64,000 nucleotides of DNA from Bosea sp. NBC_00550 (GTDB taxonomy: Bacteria; Pseudomonadota; Alphaproteobacteria; Rhizobiales; Beijerinckiaceae), in the NCBI RefSeq assembly GCF_026020075.1, contig NZ_CP102772.1, forward strand, positions 310,001 to 374,000. Direction: 5' to 3'. The notes beneath the pieces were generated by a model, which saw only the letters and a list, made by a program, of their open reading frames with translations, was not told the origin of the DNA and did no database searches. This document shows, in pieces, positions 19,112 to 26,628 of the stretch (position 1 is the stretch's first letter; every line of letters begins with the position of its first letter). Made by a program: the position numbers and the translations under genes.

Positions 19112-19663
19112 TCAGGCCTTCTCAGCCGTGAGGATGCGATGGACCTGCATGCGGCTGGCGCCTAGCGACTTGGCAATCTCAGTCGGGCCTTTGCCTTCCT
19201 GATTCATGGCCATCACGCGCTGAGCATCGATCCTGCGCTTACCGCCGGTATAGACACCAGCCTCCTTCGCCTTGGCGATACCATCGCGCTGGCGAGCCTT
19301 GATGAACCCGCGCTCCATCTCAGCCACCATGCCTAGGACAGTGAGCACGATCCTGCCGGTGTCCCCCTTGGTGGAAACATAGGGCTCTAGCACCGTGAGG
19401 GACGCCTGCCGCTGGTCGCACTCGTGGACGATGTTGAGGACATCCCGAGTGGACCTCCCGAGCCTGTCGAGCCGCGTGACCATGAGTTCATCGCCCGGCC
19501 TGAGGAAGTCGAGGATGGCGGCAAGTTCATCACGGCCTTCGCGGCTCGCTGCGCTCACCTTCTCCTTCCGGATCGTGGTGCACCCTTCGGCTTTGAGGCG
19601 CTCTACCTGACCTTCGTAATCTTGGTCATGGGTCGAGACGCGGGCATATCCGATCTTGGTTAT
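19112..19663 (-). CDS. Serine resolvase with no standard start codon
   Basis: The frame encodes a full small resolvase: IGYARVSTHDQDYEGQVERL with the catalytic Ser, then LMVTRLDRLGRSTRDVLNIV, MVAEMERGFIKARQRDG and a C-terminal helix-turn-helix (GPTEIAKSLGASRMQVHRIL). The first ordinary start (GTG at 19558) would remove the catalytic Ser. The only position matching family length is ATA at 19663. The gene either starts at a rare codon or has lost its start and is dead. The frame is open upstream to a stop at 19694-19696. A candidate resolution site lies directly upstream. Confidence 0.7.
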   Translation of the reverse strand: MTKIGYARVSTHDQDYEGQVERLKAEGCTTIRKEKVSAASREGRDELAAILDFLRPGDELMVTRLDRLGRSTRDVLNIVHECDQRQASLTVLEPYVSTKGDTGRIVLTVLGMVAEMERGFIKARQRDGIAKAKEAGVYTGGKRRIDAQRVMAMNQEGKGPTEIAKSLGASRMQVHRILTAEKA

Positions 19664-19678
19664 TGCGAGGGGCGCTTT

Positions 19679-19760
19679 CGTAACATCAGGCTTTTAACTT
19701 TCCTTTTGTCGCGTAACTTCGAACCCAAGTCAACCCTGATGTTACGCTATATGTGTAACA
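19679..19760. promoter_or_regulatory. Candidate res site of the adjacent resolvase
   Basis: A perfect 12-bp inverted repeat (CGTAACATCAGG at 19679-19690 with its complement at 19735-19746) brackets the region. An imperfect 21-bp palindrome with TGTTAC/GTAACA arms spans 19740-19760, and a weaker GTAACTT element lies at 19713-19719. Clustered inverted sites of this size next to a resolvase gene are typical of its binding and crossover sites. Confidence 0.5.
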
Positions 19761-19820
19761 TTCGTGAGTCACGCGAGGGTATGCCCTATGCCCTGATGTG
19801 ACGAGCGTAGGCTTGCGGAT

Positions 19821-20378
19821 TTAACGGAACGCAGGAGGTGAAGCGTCGTAGCGGAAGCCCCACGCCTCGGTTACGCGGTATCTGACTTGGTCAACTTTGG
19901 CCCCGTGCGGAAAGAAAACCTGTCCTGTCGCACCGGGCTTCATCGCCCCCACGAAGGTCCCCTGAATGGGTGTTTCCCTGGGTTGGTCATATAGCGTGAT
20001 ATTTAACAGCGATATGGCATAGTCGGGCGATGTGTTCCTGACCACGAAGCGAGGTCCCATCTTATCGCCTTGGGGAGGTATGACGTAGTTCTCAACGTTA
20101 GCGAAGTTCGAAAGGTTATAGGATTCCTTTCGGATGCAGAACTCTATGCCAGCCGTCATTCCTTGGGCAGCAATGGCCTTTTCATTACGATTAAGGCAAT
20201 CGCCATATGCGGCCATAAACTGCTCGCCGTAGCGAAGCTGTAATCCTTCTTTTGAGGAAGCAAACAGGCCTATGCCGTAAACGCACATTGCGAGGATTGC
20301 TAAACCCCAGATACCTTCTGATAGTGACTGGCCGCGAAAGGGATCGACGAACCAGCGCTTAAGCGTGGAGGCTATCAT
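19821..20378 (-). CDS. Single-span membrane protein of unknown function
   Basis: The 185-residue protein has a short basic N-terminus, one membrane helix (about residues 23-41, IWGLAILAMCVYGIGLFAS), and then a probable periplasmic domain of about 140 residues with two cysteines (DCLNR and FCIRK). It ends in a strand-rich region. I do not recognise the family. The tandem repeat array begins roughly 75-130 bases upstream of its start. Confidence 0.5.
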   Translation of the reverse strand: MIASTLKRWFVDPFRGQSLSEGIWGLAILAMCVYGIGLFASSKEGLQLRYGEQFMAAYGDCLNRNEKAIAAQGMTAGIEFCIRKESYNLSNFANVENYVIPPQGDKMGPRFVVRNTSPDYAISLLNITLYDQPRETPIQGTFVGAMKPGATGQVFFPHGAKVDQVRYRVTEAWGFRYDASPPAFR

Positions 20379-20451
20379 AGGTTATCCAGTGCTTCCGATA
20401 GTCACTAATTCTACGGTAGTATCGCAACACACGAGAGATCAATACATCGTA

Positions 20452-21000
20452 TCAAAGCAGTGGGCTCCGCGCGTAACGCGAGCGGCCTCTTCGGAGGGAT
20501 TTCGTACCCTTCTGACAGGGGGCACGGTTGAGTGGGCTCATGGGGGTTCCTAAAGGGCTTATCTGAAAGTTTCATCTATTCCGCTGTGTTATCAAAGGCT
20601 TGTCCACGCTTCGGCCAAAAGTTGTCACCCTTATGACAGGCGGCACGAGTGAGTGGGCCCATGGGGCTCCTTCAGGGCGCATTTGAATGTTCCGGCGATA
20701 CCGCTGTAATTTCAGCGGCTTAGAAGCCAAACGGCCAAAAGTTGTTACCCTTATGATATGCGGGCGGCTCCGGCTCCCCAAAGGTACGTTACGAAAGTTC
20801 GGGTCCTTCTGCTGTGACATCATGAGCTTATGATCGTTCCGGCCAAAAGTTGTGACACTTAAGATAGGCGGCGCGGTTGAGCGGGCTCGTGCGGCTCAAT
20901 GAGGGCGCATTTGAATGTTCCGGCGATTCTGCTGTTGATTCAATTATTTAGAGGCAAAAAGGCAAAAAGTTGTCCCCCTTATGACAGGTGGGGCTCTACA
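20452..21000. repeat. Array of five degenerate ~120-bp tandem repeats
   Basis: A block reading GGCCAAAAGTTGT then CCCTTATGACAGG recurs with anchors at 20613, 20733, 20841 and 20961; a degenerate first unit has its ACCCTTCTGACAGG at 20506. Spacing is 121, 120, 108 and 120 bases. Units 2 and 4 also share an identical 26-base segment (20674-20699 and 20902-20927). Within the block, GTCA and TGAC form short inverted arms. On the reverse strand units 1 and 2 each hold a small ORF behind an AGGA/AGGAG site: 20452-20541 (29 residues) and 20576-20662 (28 residues). Both begin M-x-P-L-x-R-A. The array sits between a membrane-protein gene and a terminator. Confidence 0.75.
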
Positions 21001-21064
21001 GAAGCCTCCAAACCGCCTGTCCAACAACAAGAAGGCAGCAGCCAAGCTGCCCATTGAACCCAAA

Positions 21065-21095
21065 GGGCTCGCGAGCAATCGCGGGCTCTTTTTTT
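21065..21095 (+). terminator. Strong intrinsic terminator
   Basis: A 10-bp stem with two G-U pairs (21065-21074 with 21079-21088) closes a GCAA tetraloop and is followed by seven T. It lies after the tandem repeat array and just before the 708-residue gene, so it would end rightward transcription coming through the repeats. Confidence 0.8.
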
Positions 21096-21160
21096 GTTGT
21101 CATGCCGGAGCCTCAGTCAGGCTCGGTAACCTCATCTGAGGAACTAATGGAACGAATAGA

Positions 21161-23287
21161 ATGAGTGAGATACAGAGAAGTAGCTTAGCCCATGATATAG
21201 CTAGGCTGAGAAGTGAGGGAGTAAATGACGATGAGATACTCAGTGGATATCGTACCTTTGCGCCACACCATAACTCAGACGTCGATAGACTGATCGGCGA
21301 AGGTGTCTCAGCCAAGGACATCTTAGACACCGCAGCTTCAATGGAACCTCAGGTTACTCAACAGGCCCCACAGGATACCCAAGGCGTCATTGAGAAGACT
21401 GGGAAAGCCCTTCAATATGGAACGGGCCAGGCCGCTGTAGGCCTTGGGAGGACCGCTCACTGGCTTGGTGAGGCCTCAGGCATCAATATCGCCAAGAGTG
21501 CTGGTGATGCACTCGCTGATGTCGGTCAGGGTATGGCCCCTGGGAGCTATCGTCCCGCACATGCTGACTTCATGAACCCTAAGACTTCTGAGAAGGGCAT
21601 AGGCGGGTATGGTTGGGGATATCTCCCGAGGATGATCCTTGAGGGCACACCCGGTCTCGTCATGGACGTTGGTGCGGGGGCTCTCGCCGGCCCAGGTGGC
21701 TTCATGGCGTCCAATGCTGCTCGGAGCTTCGGACCGGCTGTCGATGCTCGTGTGGAGAACAATGGTGGTCGGGATGCCTCGGGGGCTGACTATGCCATTG
21801 CTGCGGGGTCATCGGCGCTACAGGCCTATCTCAACAAGGCCGGGCTCAGTCCTGCTCTGTCAGGCGTGACCAAGGGTGCCGGCACGAGAGCCATTGCCCA
21901 GCTTCCCGGTCAGGTGGCCAAGGCCGCTGCTGTGGATGCTGTAAGCGGCGGTGCTGGGGCTCTGGTGGATCGTGCTGCGGTCACGGCTGGCACCGACAAG
22001 GGGCTGACCATCGATCCTCATGAGGCTCTTGGGAGCGTTGTGGCCTCGGGTGCCACGGCAGGAACTGTCAGGGCTCTCAGGGGCGTTGGCGATGTCACCA
22101 ATGCCATTCGTTATGCCGATATGGACCCGGCTGTGGCCGGTCGGCTGGCCAAGAGAATTGAGAGCCTTGGCATTGAGCCTGATGGACCGGAGCAGGCCTA
22201 CAAGGCGATCAAGGTCGCTGAGGCCGTGCTGTTGTCAGACATATCGCGCGCCAGGAAGGACTATGTCACCAAAGTAGGCCGGGAGGGCAGGAACACGACA
22301 GAGCCTCTCATGGGCACCGCTGAGGCTATTCTCGGCCACGGTGGAAAACTCACTGATGATCAAATTGGCGGTCTTCGTGATGCCTTGTCGGACCACCCAC
22401 ATGGTCAGCGATATCTGAGCGCCCTTGAGGAACATAATGCCCTCAACGATCTCAAGACCAAAGGGCGGTTCGAGGATGGCTACTTCGCTGGCGGTCTCTC
22501 AAGCTCCTCTCTCATCGAGGATGGATTGAACCCGGCTAGCTGGCTTAGAAGCCCCACCAAGAGGGCGATAGGTACCACGGCCGCGGTGCTGGGTATGGGA
22601 ACTGAGCTTGAGGCTGTCAGGGCTCTCGGGGCTCCTGTCGCAGCGGCAAAGATGCTCGCACTTCAAGGCGCGGCCTATGGCGGTGTGAGAGCCATTGACG
22701 GAATCATGGGCAGCAGGAACCCCGTCAGGCAGTTCACGAGCCGCTTCGGTGACAATGGCCTGCACGAAAGTCCTCAGGTGTCCGATATGGGTGCCGCGCA
22801 GAGGCCGCCTAGCCATGCTGGGGAAGACCTGCAGCTTCGAGAGGCCATCAGGAAGGCCGCTGAGGGGCCCGTGGAGGCCCAGGGGCGGCGTGACCTAGGC
22901 GAGGGTGGCCCAGAGAGCGCAAAAGCCGCTAGGGGTGCTACTAGAGGCTCTAGCGAGGACATTGGGTCAAGCCCTATACGTATTGAGGTCGGTCAATATG
23001 TAGTCGAGAGGCCAAGAGAGAGCATAAACAACCTAAAAGCCTACGTGACGAAGACGAAGTCTCGCATGGAAGCTACGGCTGCATTTGGTAATGAGCTTGA
23101 ACTTATCGCTAAGGGCTATGAGAATGTTGCACAAGGCCTTGTCAATCAGCTTAACAACAAGGCTAGGAGCTTCGATGAGGCTGCATCTCTGGTGGAAGGC
23201 GCTATCAATGAGCTGCCTTGGGATAAGCGCTCTGCCGCATGGGACGCGTTTGCTAAGCATGAGGCTCGCTTGAGAGGCACATACTAA
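21161..23287 (+). CDS. Phage ejection/polyvalent-like large protein
   Basis: The 708-residue protein starts with two short DDEIL-type helical repeats (ARLRSEGVNDDEILSGYR and RLIGEGVSAKDILDTAA). These are common at the N-termini of phage internal virion and large polyvalent proteins. A long Gly/Ala-rich region (about 90-340) with amphipathic and hydrophobic stretches follows, then a charged helical C-terminus. No protease, lysozyme or ADP-ribosyltransferase motif is visible. No other virion gene is present nearby, so it is an orphan. The family call is inference from architecture. Confidence 0.55.
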   Translation: MSEIQRSSLAHDIARLRSEGVNDDEILSGYRTFAPHHNSDVDRLIGEGVSAKDILDTAASMEPQVTQQAPQDTQGVIEKTGKALQYGTGQAAVGLGRTAHWLGEASGINIAKSAGDALADVGQGMAPGSYRPAHADFMNPKTSEKGIGGYGWGYLPRMILEGTPGLVMDVGAGALAGPGGFMASNAARSFGPAVDARVENNGGRDASGADYAIAAGSSALQAYLNKAGLSPALSGVTKGAGTRAIAQLPGQVAKAAAVDAVSGGAGALVDRAAVTAGTDKGLTIDPHEALGSVVASGATAGTVRALRGVGDVTNAIRYADMDPAVAGRLAKRIESLGIEPDGPEQAYKAIKVAEAVLLSDISRARKDYVTKVGREGRNTTEPLMGTAEAILGHGGKLTDDQIGGLRDALSDHPHGQRYLSALEEHNALNDLKTKGRFEDGYFAGGLSSSSLIEDGLNPASWLRSPTKRAIGTTAAVLGMGTELEAVRALGAPVAAAKMLALQGAAYGGVRAIDGIMGSRNPVRQFTSRFGDNGLHESPQVSDMGAAQRPPSHAGEDLQLREAIRKAAEGPVEAQGRRDLGEGGPESAKAARGATRGSSEDIGSSPIRIEVGQYVVERPRESINNLKAYVTKTKSRMEATAAFGNELELIAKGYENVAQGLVNQLNNKARSFDEAASLVEGAINELPWDKRSAAWDAFAKHEARLRGTY

Positions 23288-23317
23288 AAATAATCACTAA
23301 GCAAACGTGTAACTATG

Positions 23318-23350
23318 GGCCTCTTGCAGCAATGCAGGGGGCCTTTCTTT
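23318..23350 (+). terminator. Intrinsic terminator after the large phage-like gene
   Basis: An 11-bp stem (23318-23328 with 23333-23343, two G-U pairs) closes a GCAA tetraloop and is followed by TTTCTTT. It has the same design as the terminator at 21065-21095, so the two bracket the 708-residue gene as a single-gene transcription unit. Confidence 0.8.
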
Positions 23351-23488
23351 ATGAACACAGACAGGACAACAGAAATGATCACCAAACGATTCAAAGACGC
23401 CCGTGGGATACATGAGCCCACGGCATTCTACGGGTTCTATGCTCGGGTCTCCGGGGAGAGCAGAGAGCTGGACACCCGCAAGAACCTA
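23351..23488 (+). pseudogene. Truncated reading frame, possibly a serine recombinase N-terminus
   Basis: The frame from ATG 23351 reads through FYGFYARVSGESRELDTRKN, similar to the Y-A-R-V-S start of serine recombinases, and is then cut by the IS5-family insertion. The next codons belong to the insertion sequence. The match covers only one motif, so the family call is tentative. Confidence 0.4.
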
Positions 23489-24662
23489 CCGGTTTCGCTG
23501 ATTTCGTGATTCAATCTCTCATCGGCACACGAGGCGGGTGAGACGATGGAACAGCGGTCGTTTTTCGGGTTGTCGGAGCATCTGGAGCGATTGAGTGCGA
23601 TCGGCGATCCGCTGGAGACGCTCGAAGCGACGATCGATTTTGAGTATTTCCGGGGCTGGCTGGTCGAGGGCCTTGGCTATGGGGACGGGGCCAAGGGCGG
23701 ACGTCCAGCTTTCGACCCGGTCTCGATGTTCAAGGCGCTGATCCTTCAGGCGCAGCACAATCTCAGCGACGCGAAGATGGAGTTCATGATCCGGGACCGT
23801 CTGTCCTGGATGCGCTTCCTGCGCTTTGATCTTGGCGGTCCGACACCCGACGAGAACACGATCCGGCACTTCCGCAACAGGCTGACCGAGAGCGGCACGC
23901 TGCGGCGGGTGATGAAGGCCTTCGACTGGCAATTGCAGAAGAAGGGCTACATCCCGATGTCGGGCCAGATCGTCGATGCCTCCCTCGTGCCGGCACCCAA
24001 GCAGCGGAACACGGACGCGGAGAAGGAGGCGATCAAGGCGGGCAAGACGGCCCGGGAGATCTGGCCCGATGAACCCAGCAAGGCGGCGCAGAAGGACGTC
24101 GATGCGCGCTGGACGCTCAAGATCGGCGGCAAGATCCGGTATCGGCCCGACGGCACGCCCTTGGCGCAGATCGCCTTGCCCGTCTTCGGCTACAAAACCC
24201 ATATCGCGATCGACCGGCGCTTCGGCTTCATTCGGGAGAGCGCGGTGACCTCGGCAGCCCATGCGGATGGGCGGATGCTGCCGCGCCTGGTGACGACGCA
24301 GAACACCTCCTCCGAGGTCTGGGCCGACAGCGCCTACCGATCACAGACGAACGAGAAAAGTCTGGCGGCGAAGATGCTGGTCAGCCGCATCCATCGCCGC
24401 AAACCGCCTGGACGGCGGATGCCGCAGCATGTCGCGCGCGCCAATGCCGGCAAGTCGGCAATCCGGGCTGCGGTCGAACATGTCTTCGCCCATCAGAAGA
24501 ACAGGTTCGGCCTGTTCATCCGCACCATTGGCCTGGCTCGCGCCGAGGCAAAACTGACCCTGGCCAACATCGCCTACAACTTCGACCGGCTGATCTTCCA
24601 TGAACGCGTCAGGGCCATGGGATGAGTCTGCCCGAAATCCAGGATCGGCGCTGAAATTAGCC
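23489..24662 (+). mobile_element. IS5-family insertion sequence
   Basis: The insertion carries one transposase gene. Candidate 3-bp target duplications (CTA) lie at 23486-23488 and 24663-24665, giving an element of about 1.17 kb, a normal IS5 size. Terminal inverted repeats are weak (TTTCGCTGATTTC on the left, GGCTAATTTCAGC reversed on the right), so the exact ends are uncertain. Its GC content is higher than that of the surrounding element, suggesting a later arrival. Confidence 0.75.
23546..24625 (+). CDS. IS5-family transposase (DDE)
   Basis: The 359-residue transposase has the N-terminal IS5 helix-turn-helix region (GGRPAFDPVSMFKALILQAQ), the first Asp in GQIVDASLV, the second in EVWADSAYRS and the Glu in AAVEHVFAHQKNRFGL, which together form the DDE triad. 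Its length is typical and no frameshift is seen, so it may be active. It is transcribed in the same direction as the gene it interrupts. Confidence 0.93.
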   Translation: MEQRSFFGLSEHLERLSAIGDPLETLEATIDFEYFRGWLVEGLGYGDGAKGGRPAFDPVSMFKALILQAQHNLSDAKMEFMIRDRLSWMRFLRFDLGGPTPDENTIRHFRNRLTESGTLRRVMKAFDWQLQKKGYIPMSGQIVDASLVPAPKQRNTDAEKEAIKAGKTAREIWPDEPSKAAQKDVDARWTLKIGGKIRYRPDGTPLAQIALPVFGYKTHIAIDRRFGFIRESAVTSAAHADGRMLPRLVTTQNTSSEVWADSAYRSQTNEKSLAAKMLVSRIHRRKPPGRRMPQHVARANAGKSAIRAAVEHVFAHQKNRFGLFIRTIGLARAEAKLTLANIAYNFDRLIFHERVRAMG

Positions 24663-24665
24663 CTA

Positions 24666-24898
24666 AATGCCGCTCTCTCAGGCAGCCTGACGCCGATCAT
24701 CATGCCGCCAAGGCGCCAAGGCGCCAAGGCGCCGAGCATGCCGAAAATCAAACGGTTCTTGCGGGTGTCCAGCTTCTCAAGCAGGTTCATGAGACGGCCA
24801 CAGCGCAGATGAGGGGTCAGCCCAGCAATGCGGTGCTCATGGATGAGCTCATGAAAGCATACCTAGAGCACAATGCGCCTCGAAACGCCGGCGTATAA
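24666..24898 (+). pseudogene. Right-flank remnant after the IS
   Basis: A frame open through at least 24743-24898 reads AENQTVLAGVQLLKQ then VHETATAQMRGQPSNAVLM and ends EHNAPRNAGV at TAA 24896-24898. It looks like the C-terminal end of a lost phage-type gene. The bases 24666-24753 hold the triple octamer and no recognisable coding. Confidence 0.35.
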
Positions 24899-25179
24899 GC
24901 CACAACAGTGTGTCTTTAGTCCAAGTTTGCGCTTGAGAAAACTGGAGTCGATCTCAGTAACATACTGCACAATAACAGTTATTTAGATCGATCCTTAAAA
25001 GAAAAGCATAGAGACTTAAGGGGTATCCTTAAGAAGTCTCTGGAAGGGGGTATTAATATAACCCCCACCCCCAAGAGCAACTACTCAACTAATGATGCCC
25101 ACGACTCGTGCTCTATTGAGCGTCAGAGTGTCGTGGTTGTCATTGCTCATTCCTCAAGTACCGAAAGAAAACTACTAAA
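24899..25179. promoter_or_regulatory. AT-rich region with palindromes before the P-loop gene
   Basis: This region is markedly AT-rich. A nested palindrome at 25010-25041 has 8-bp outer arms AGAGACTT/AAGTCTCT and inner CTTAAGG/CCTTAAG arms. A 21-bp palindrome-like block with G5/C5 ends and an AT core (TATTAATATA) lies at 25046-25066. Such a layout upstream of a replication-like gene could be an origin or an operator. No direct iterons are seen here. Confidence 0.4.
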
Positions 25180-26472
25180 TTGATAACCATCATTGACTCA
25201 ATCATGGGCTCTGGAAAGACCACATACATGATCGACCGTATCAACCAAACTCATACAAAGGCTGTGTCATTGAGCTTCGATAATGAAGATCACTGCATGC
25301 CTAAGTTCATCTATGTGGCCCCCTTGCTCAGTGAGGTGGATCGTATCACCGATATGTGCCCTAGGCTTAATTTTCGTAATCCTCAGTCTATCGATGGGCG
25401 GAAGCTATGCCATCTTGATAGCCTCATAGATCGTGGTGAGAACATATGCACTACGCACTCGTTATTTAAGCTTCTCACTAAGGACATGTGTGCGAAGATC
25501 AAGGAGCAGGGGTACACTCTGGTTATAGATGAGACCTTAGAGTGTGTCGCTCTCTTTGATGAGCTTTCGGCCTCTGATCGTGCTTTGCTCCTCGATAAGG
25601 GCATGATCTATGTCGATAAGGAGTCGCGGAGGATTAGATGGAATAACGATGATCACAAGAAATATGTCGGAAAATTCGACCATATCAAACGTCTCTGCGA
25701 CAACGGAAACCTTGTATTCGTCAGGGACAAGGTACTGATCTGGGAGTTTCCTTCTGAGTTCATTCGTGCCTTTGAGGATGTATTGATCCTAACATACCTC
25801 TTTCCTGGCTCCGCGATGGCTTCGTACTTGCAAGCGGAAGGGCTGGAATACGAACTCAAGACCCTTGGGAATCGGAAGGTTGTTCCCTACGCTGATAACG
25901 ATGAGGAGGTGTGCCTTAAGCAGCGCTTGCGGCAGCTTATAACTATCTACGAGGGGCCTTTGAACGACTGTGGGCAGCGCGTTGGCAAAAGCAACCCGTT
26001 CTCATCCACCTGGCTAAAGGACCGAACCGACAAGCAACTTCAGTCTATCAAGGCAACCATAGAGTATTTCTTCAAATCTGTGACCAAAACGCCGGCAGTC
26101 GATAATGCTTGGACAACCTTTGGAGTGGTCAAGGGGACGCTTAAAGGGGCTCGATATTCACGTGGATTCATCCCTTGTAATGCCAAGGCGACCAATGAGT
26201 ACCGGGAGAAGAAGGCGCTTGCCTACCTCTGCAACATCTTTCCCCATCCATATGTGGCTGCCTACTTTCAAGATCGCGGAATAGCTATGGACGAAGACGC
26301 TTATGCACTTTCGGAGATGGTCCAATGGATTTGGCGTTCCCAGATTAGAGAAGGCGAGCCCATCATTGTCTTTATCCCATCGGGCCGCATGAGGGGCCTC
26401 CTGAAGGATTGGCTGGGGGATAAGCCTGTAACGGCTGAAGAGGCAGAGACGATCACCGCACGAGCGGCGTGA
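25180..26472 (+). CDS. P-loop ATPase, phage/plasmid replication-like
   Basis: The 430-residue protein begins MITIIDSIMGSGKTTYMID, with Walker A at residues 10-14, and has a Walker B-like segment TLVIDETLE near residue 115. The rest resembles large phage helicase-like proteins. A helicase-type C-terminus IREGEPIIVFIPSGRMRGLLKDW follows. It opens at TTG with a weak ribosome site. Its place next to a palindromic AT-rich region and before the integrase suggests DNA replication or maintenance of the excised element. The exact reaction is not shown by sequence alone. Confidence 0.55.
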   Translation: MITIIDSIMGSGKTTYMIDRINQTHTKAVSLSFDNEDHCMPKFIYVAPLLSEVDRITDMCPRLNFRNPQSIDGRKLCHLDSLIDRGENICTTHSLFKLLTKDMCAKIKEQGYTLVIDETLECVALFDELSASDRALLLDKGMIYVDKESRRIRWNNDDHKKYVGKFDHIKRLCDNGNLVFVRDKVLIWEFPSEFIRAFEDVLILTYLFPGSAMASYLQAEGLEYELKTLGNRKVVPYADNDEEVCLKQRLRQLITIYEGPLNDCGQRVGKSNPFSSTWLKDRTDKQLQSIKATIEYFFKSVTKTPAVDNAWTTFGVVKGTLKGARYSRGFIPCNAKATNEYREKKALAYLCNIFPHPYVAAYFQDRGIAMDEDAYALSEMVQWIWRSQIREGEPIIVFIPSGRMRGLLKDWLGDKPVTAEEAETITARAA

Positions 26473-26491
26473 TCAACGGTGACACAGAAGC

Positions 26492-26532
26492 CCCTGAGCA
26501 TTCCCATTGGCGCAGATGCGGAATGCTCAGGG
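26492..26532. terminator. Bidirectional hairpin between P-loop gene and integrase
   Basis: A perfect 13-bp inverted repeat (26492-26504 with 26520-26532, core CCTGAGCATTCC) lies between two convergent genes. No strong T-run follows, so it may work in both directions with modest strength. Confidence 0.6.
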
Positions 26533-26628
26533 ACTCTAAGCTATTGTAATAATGTTGCGTGGAAAAGTTTAGCATGGAGAGATTGTTGCGTGTAATGGAT
26601 CGCTCAACTGTGAGGATCTTAGGAGCCC

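Larger units (their letters stand above)
23466..24774. repeat. 21-bp perfect inverted repeat flanking the IS
   Basis: Bases 23466-23486 and 24754-24774 are exact reverse complements (core GGACACCCGCAAGAACC). They lie outside the probable IS ends, so before insertion the arms would have been about 90 bases apart. Between the right IS end and the right arm there are three tandem copies of GCCAAGGC (24707-24730). Confidence 0.75.

Noticed and set aside
20572..20823. Reverse ORF across two repeat units
   Set aside because: It is a by-product of the repeats: it repeats R-V-T-T-F-G-R with the units and has no start signal.
20452..21000. CRISPR array
   Set aside because: The units are about 108-121 bases, degenerate along their whole length, and there are no short identical repeats with unique spacers or cas genes.
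23466..24774. 21-bp inverted repeats as the IS termini
   Set aside because: That would make the IS 1.3 kb and put the left end inside a coding frame; CTA duplications and a 1.17-kb length fit IS5 better, though the ends remain unproven.
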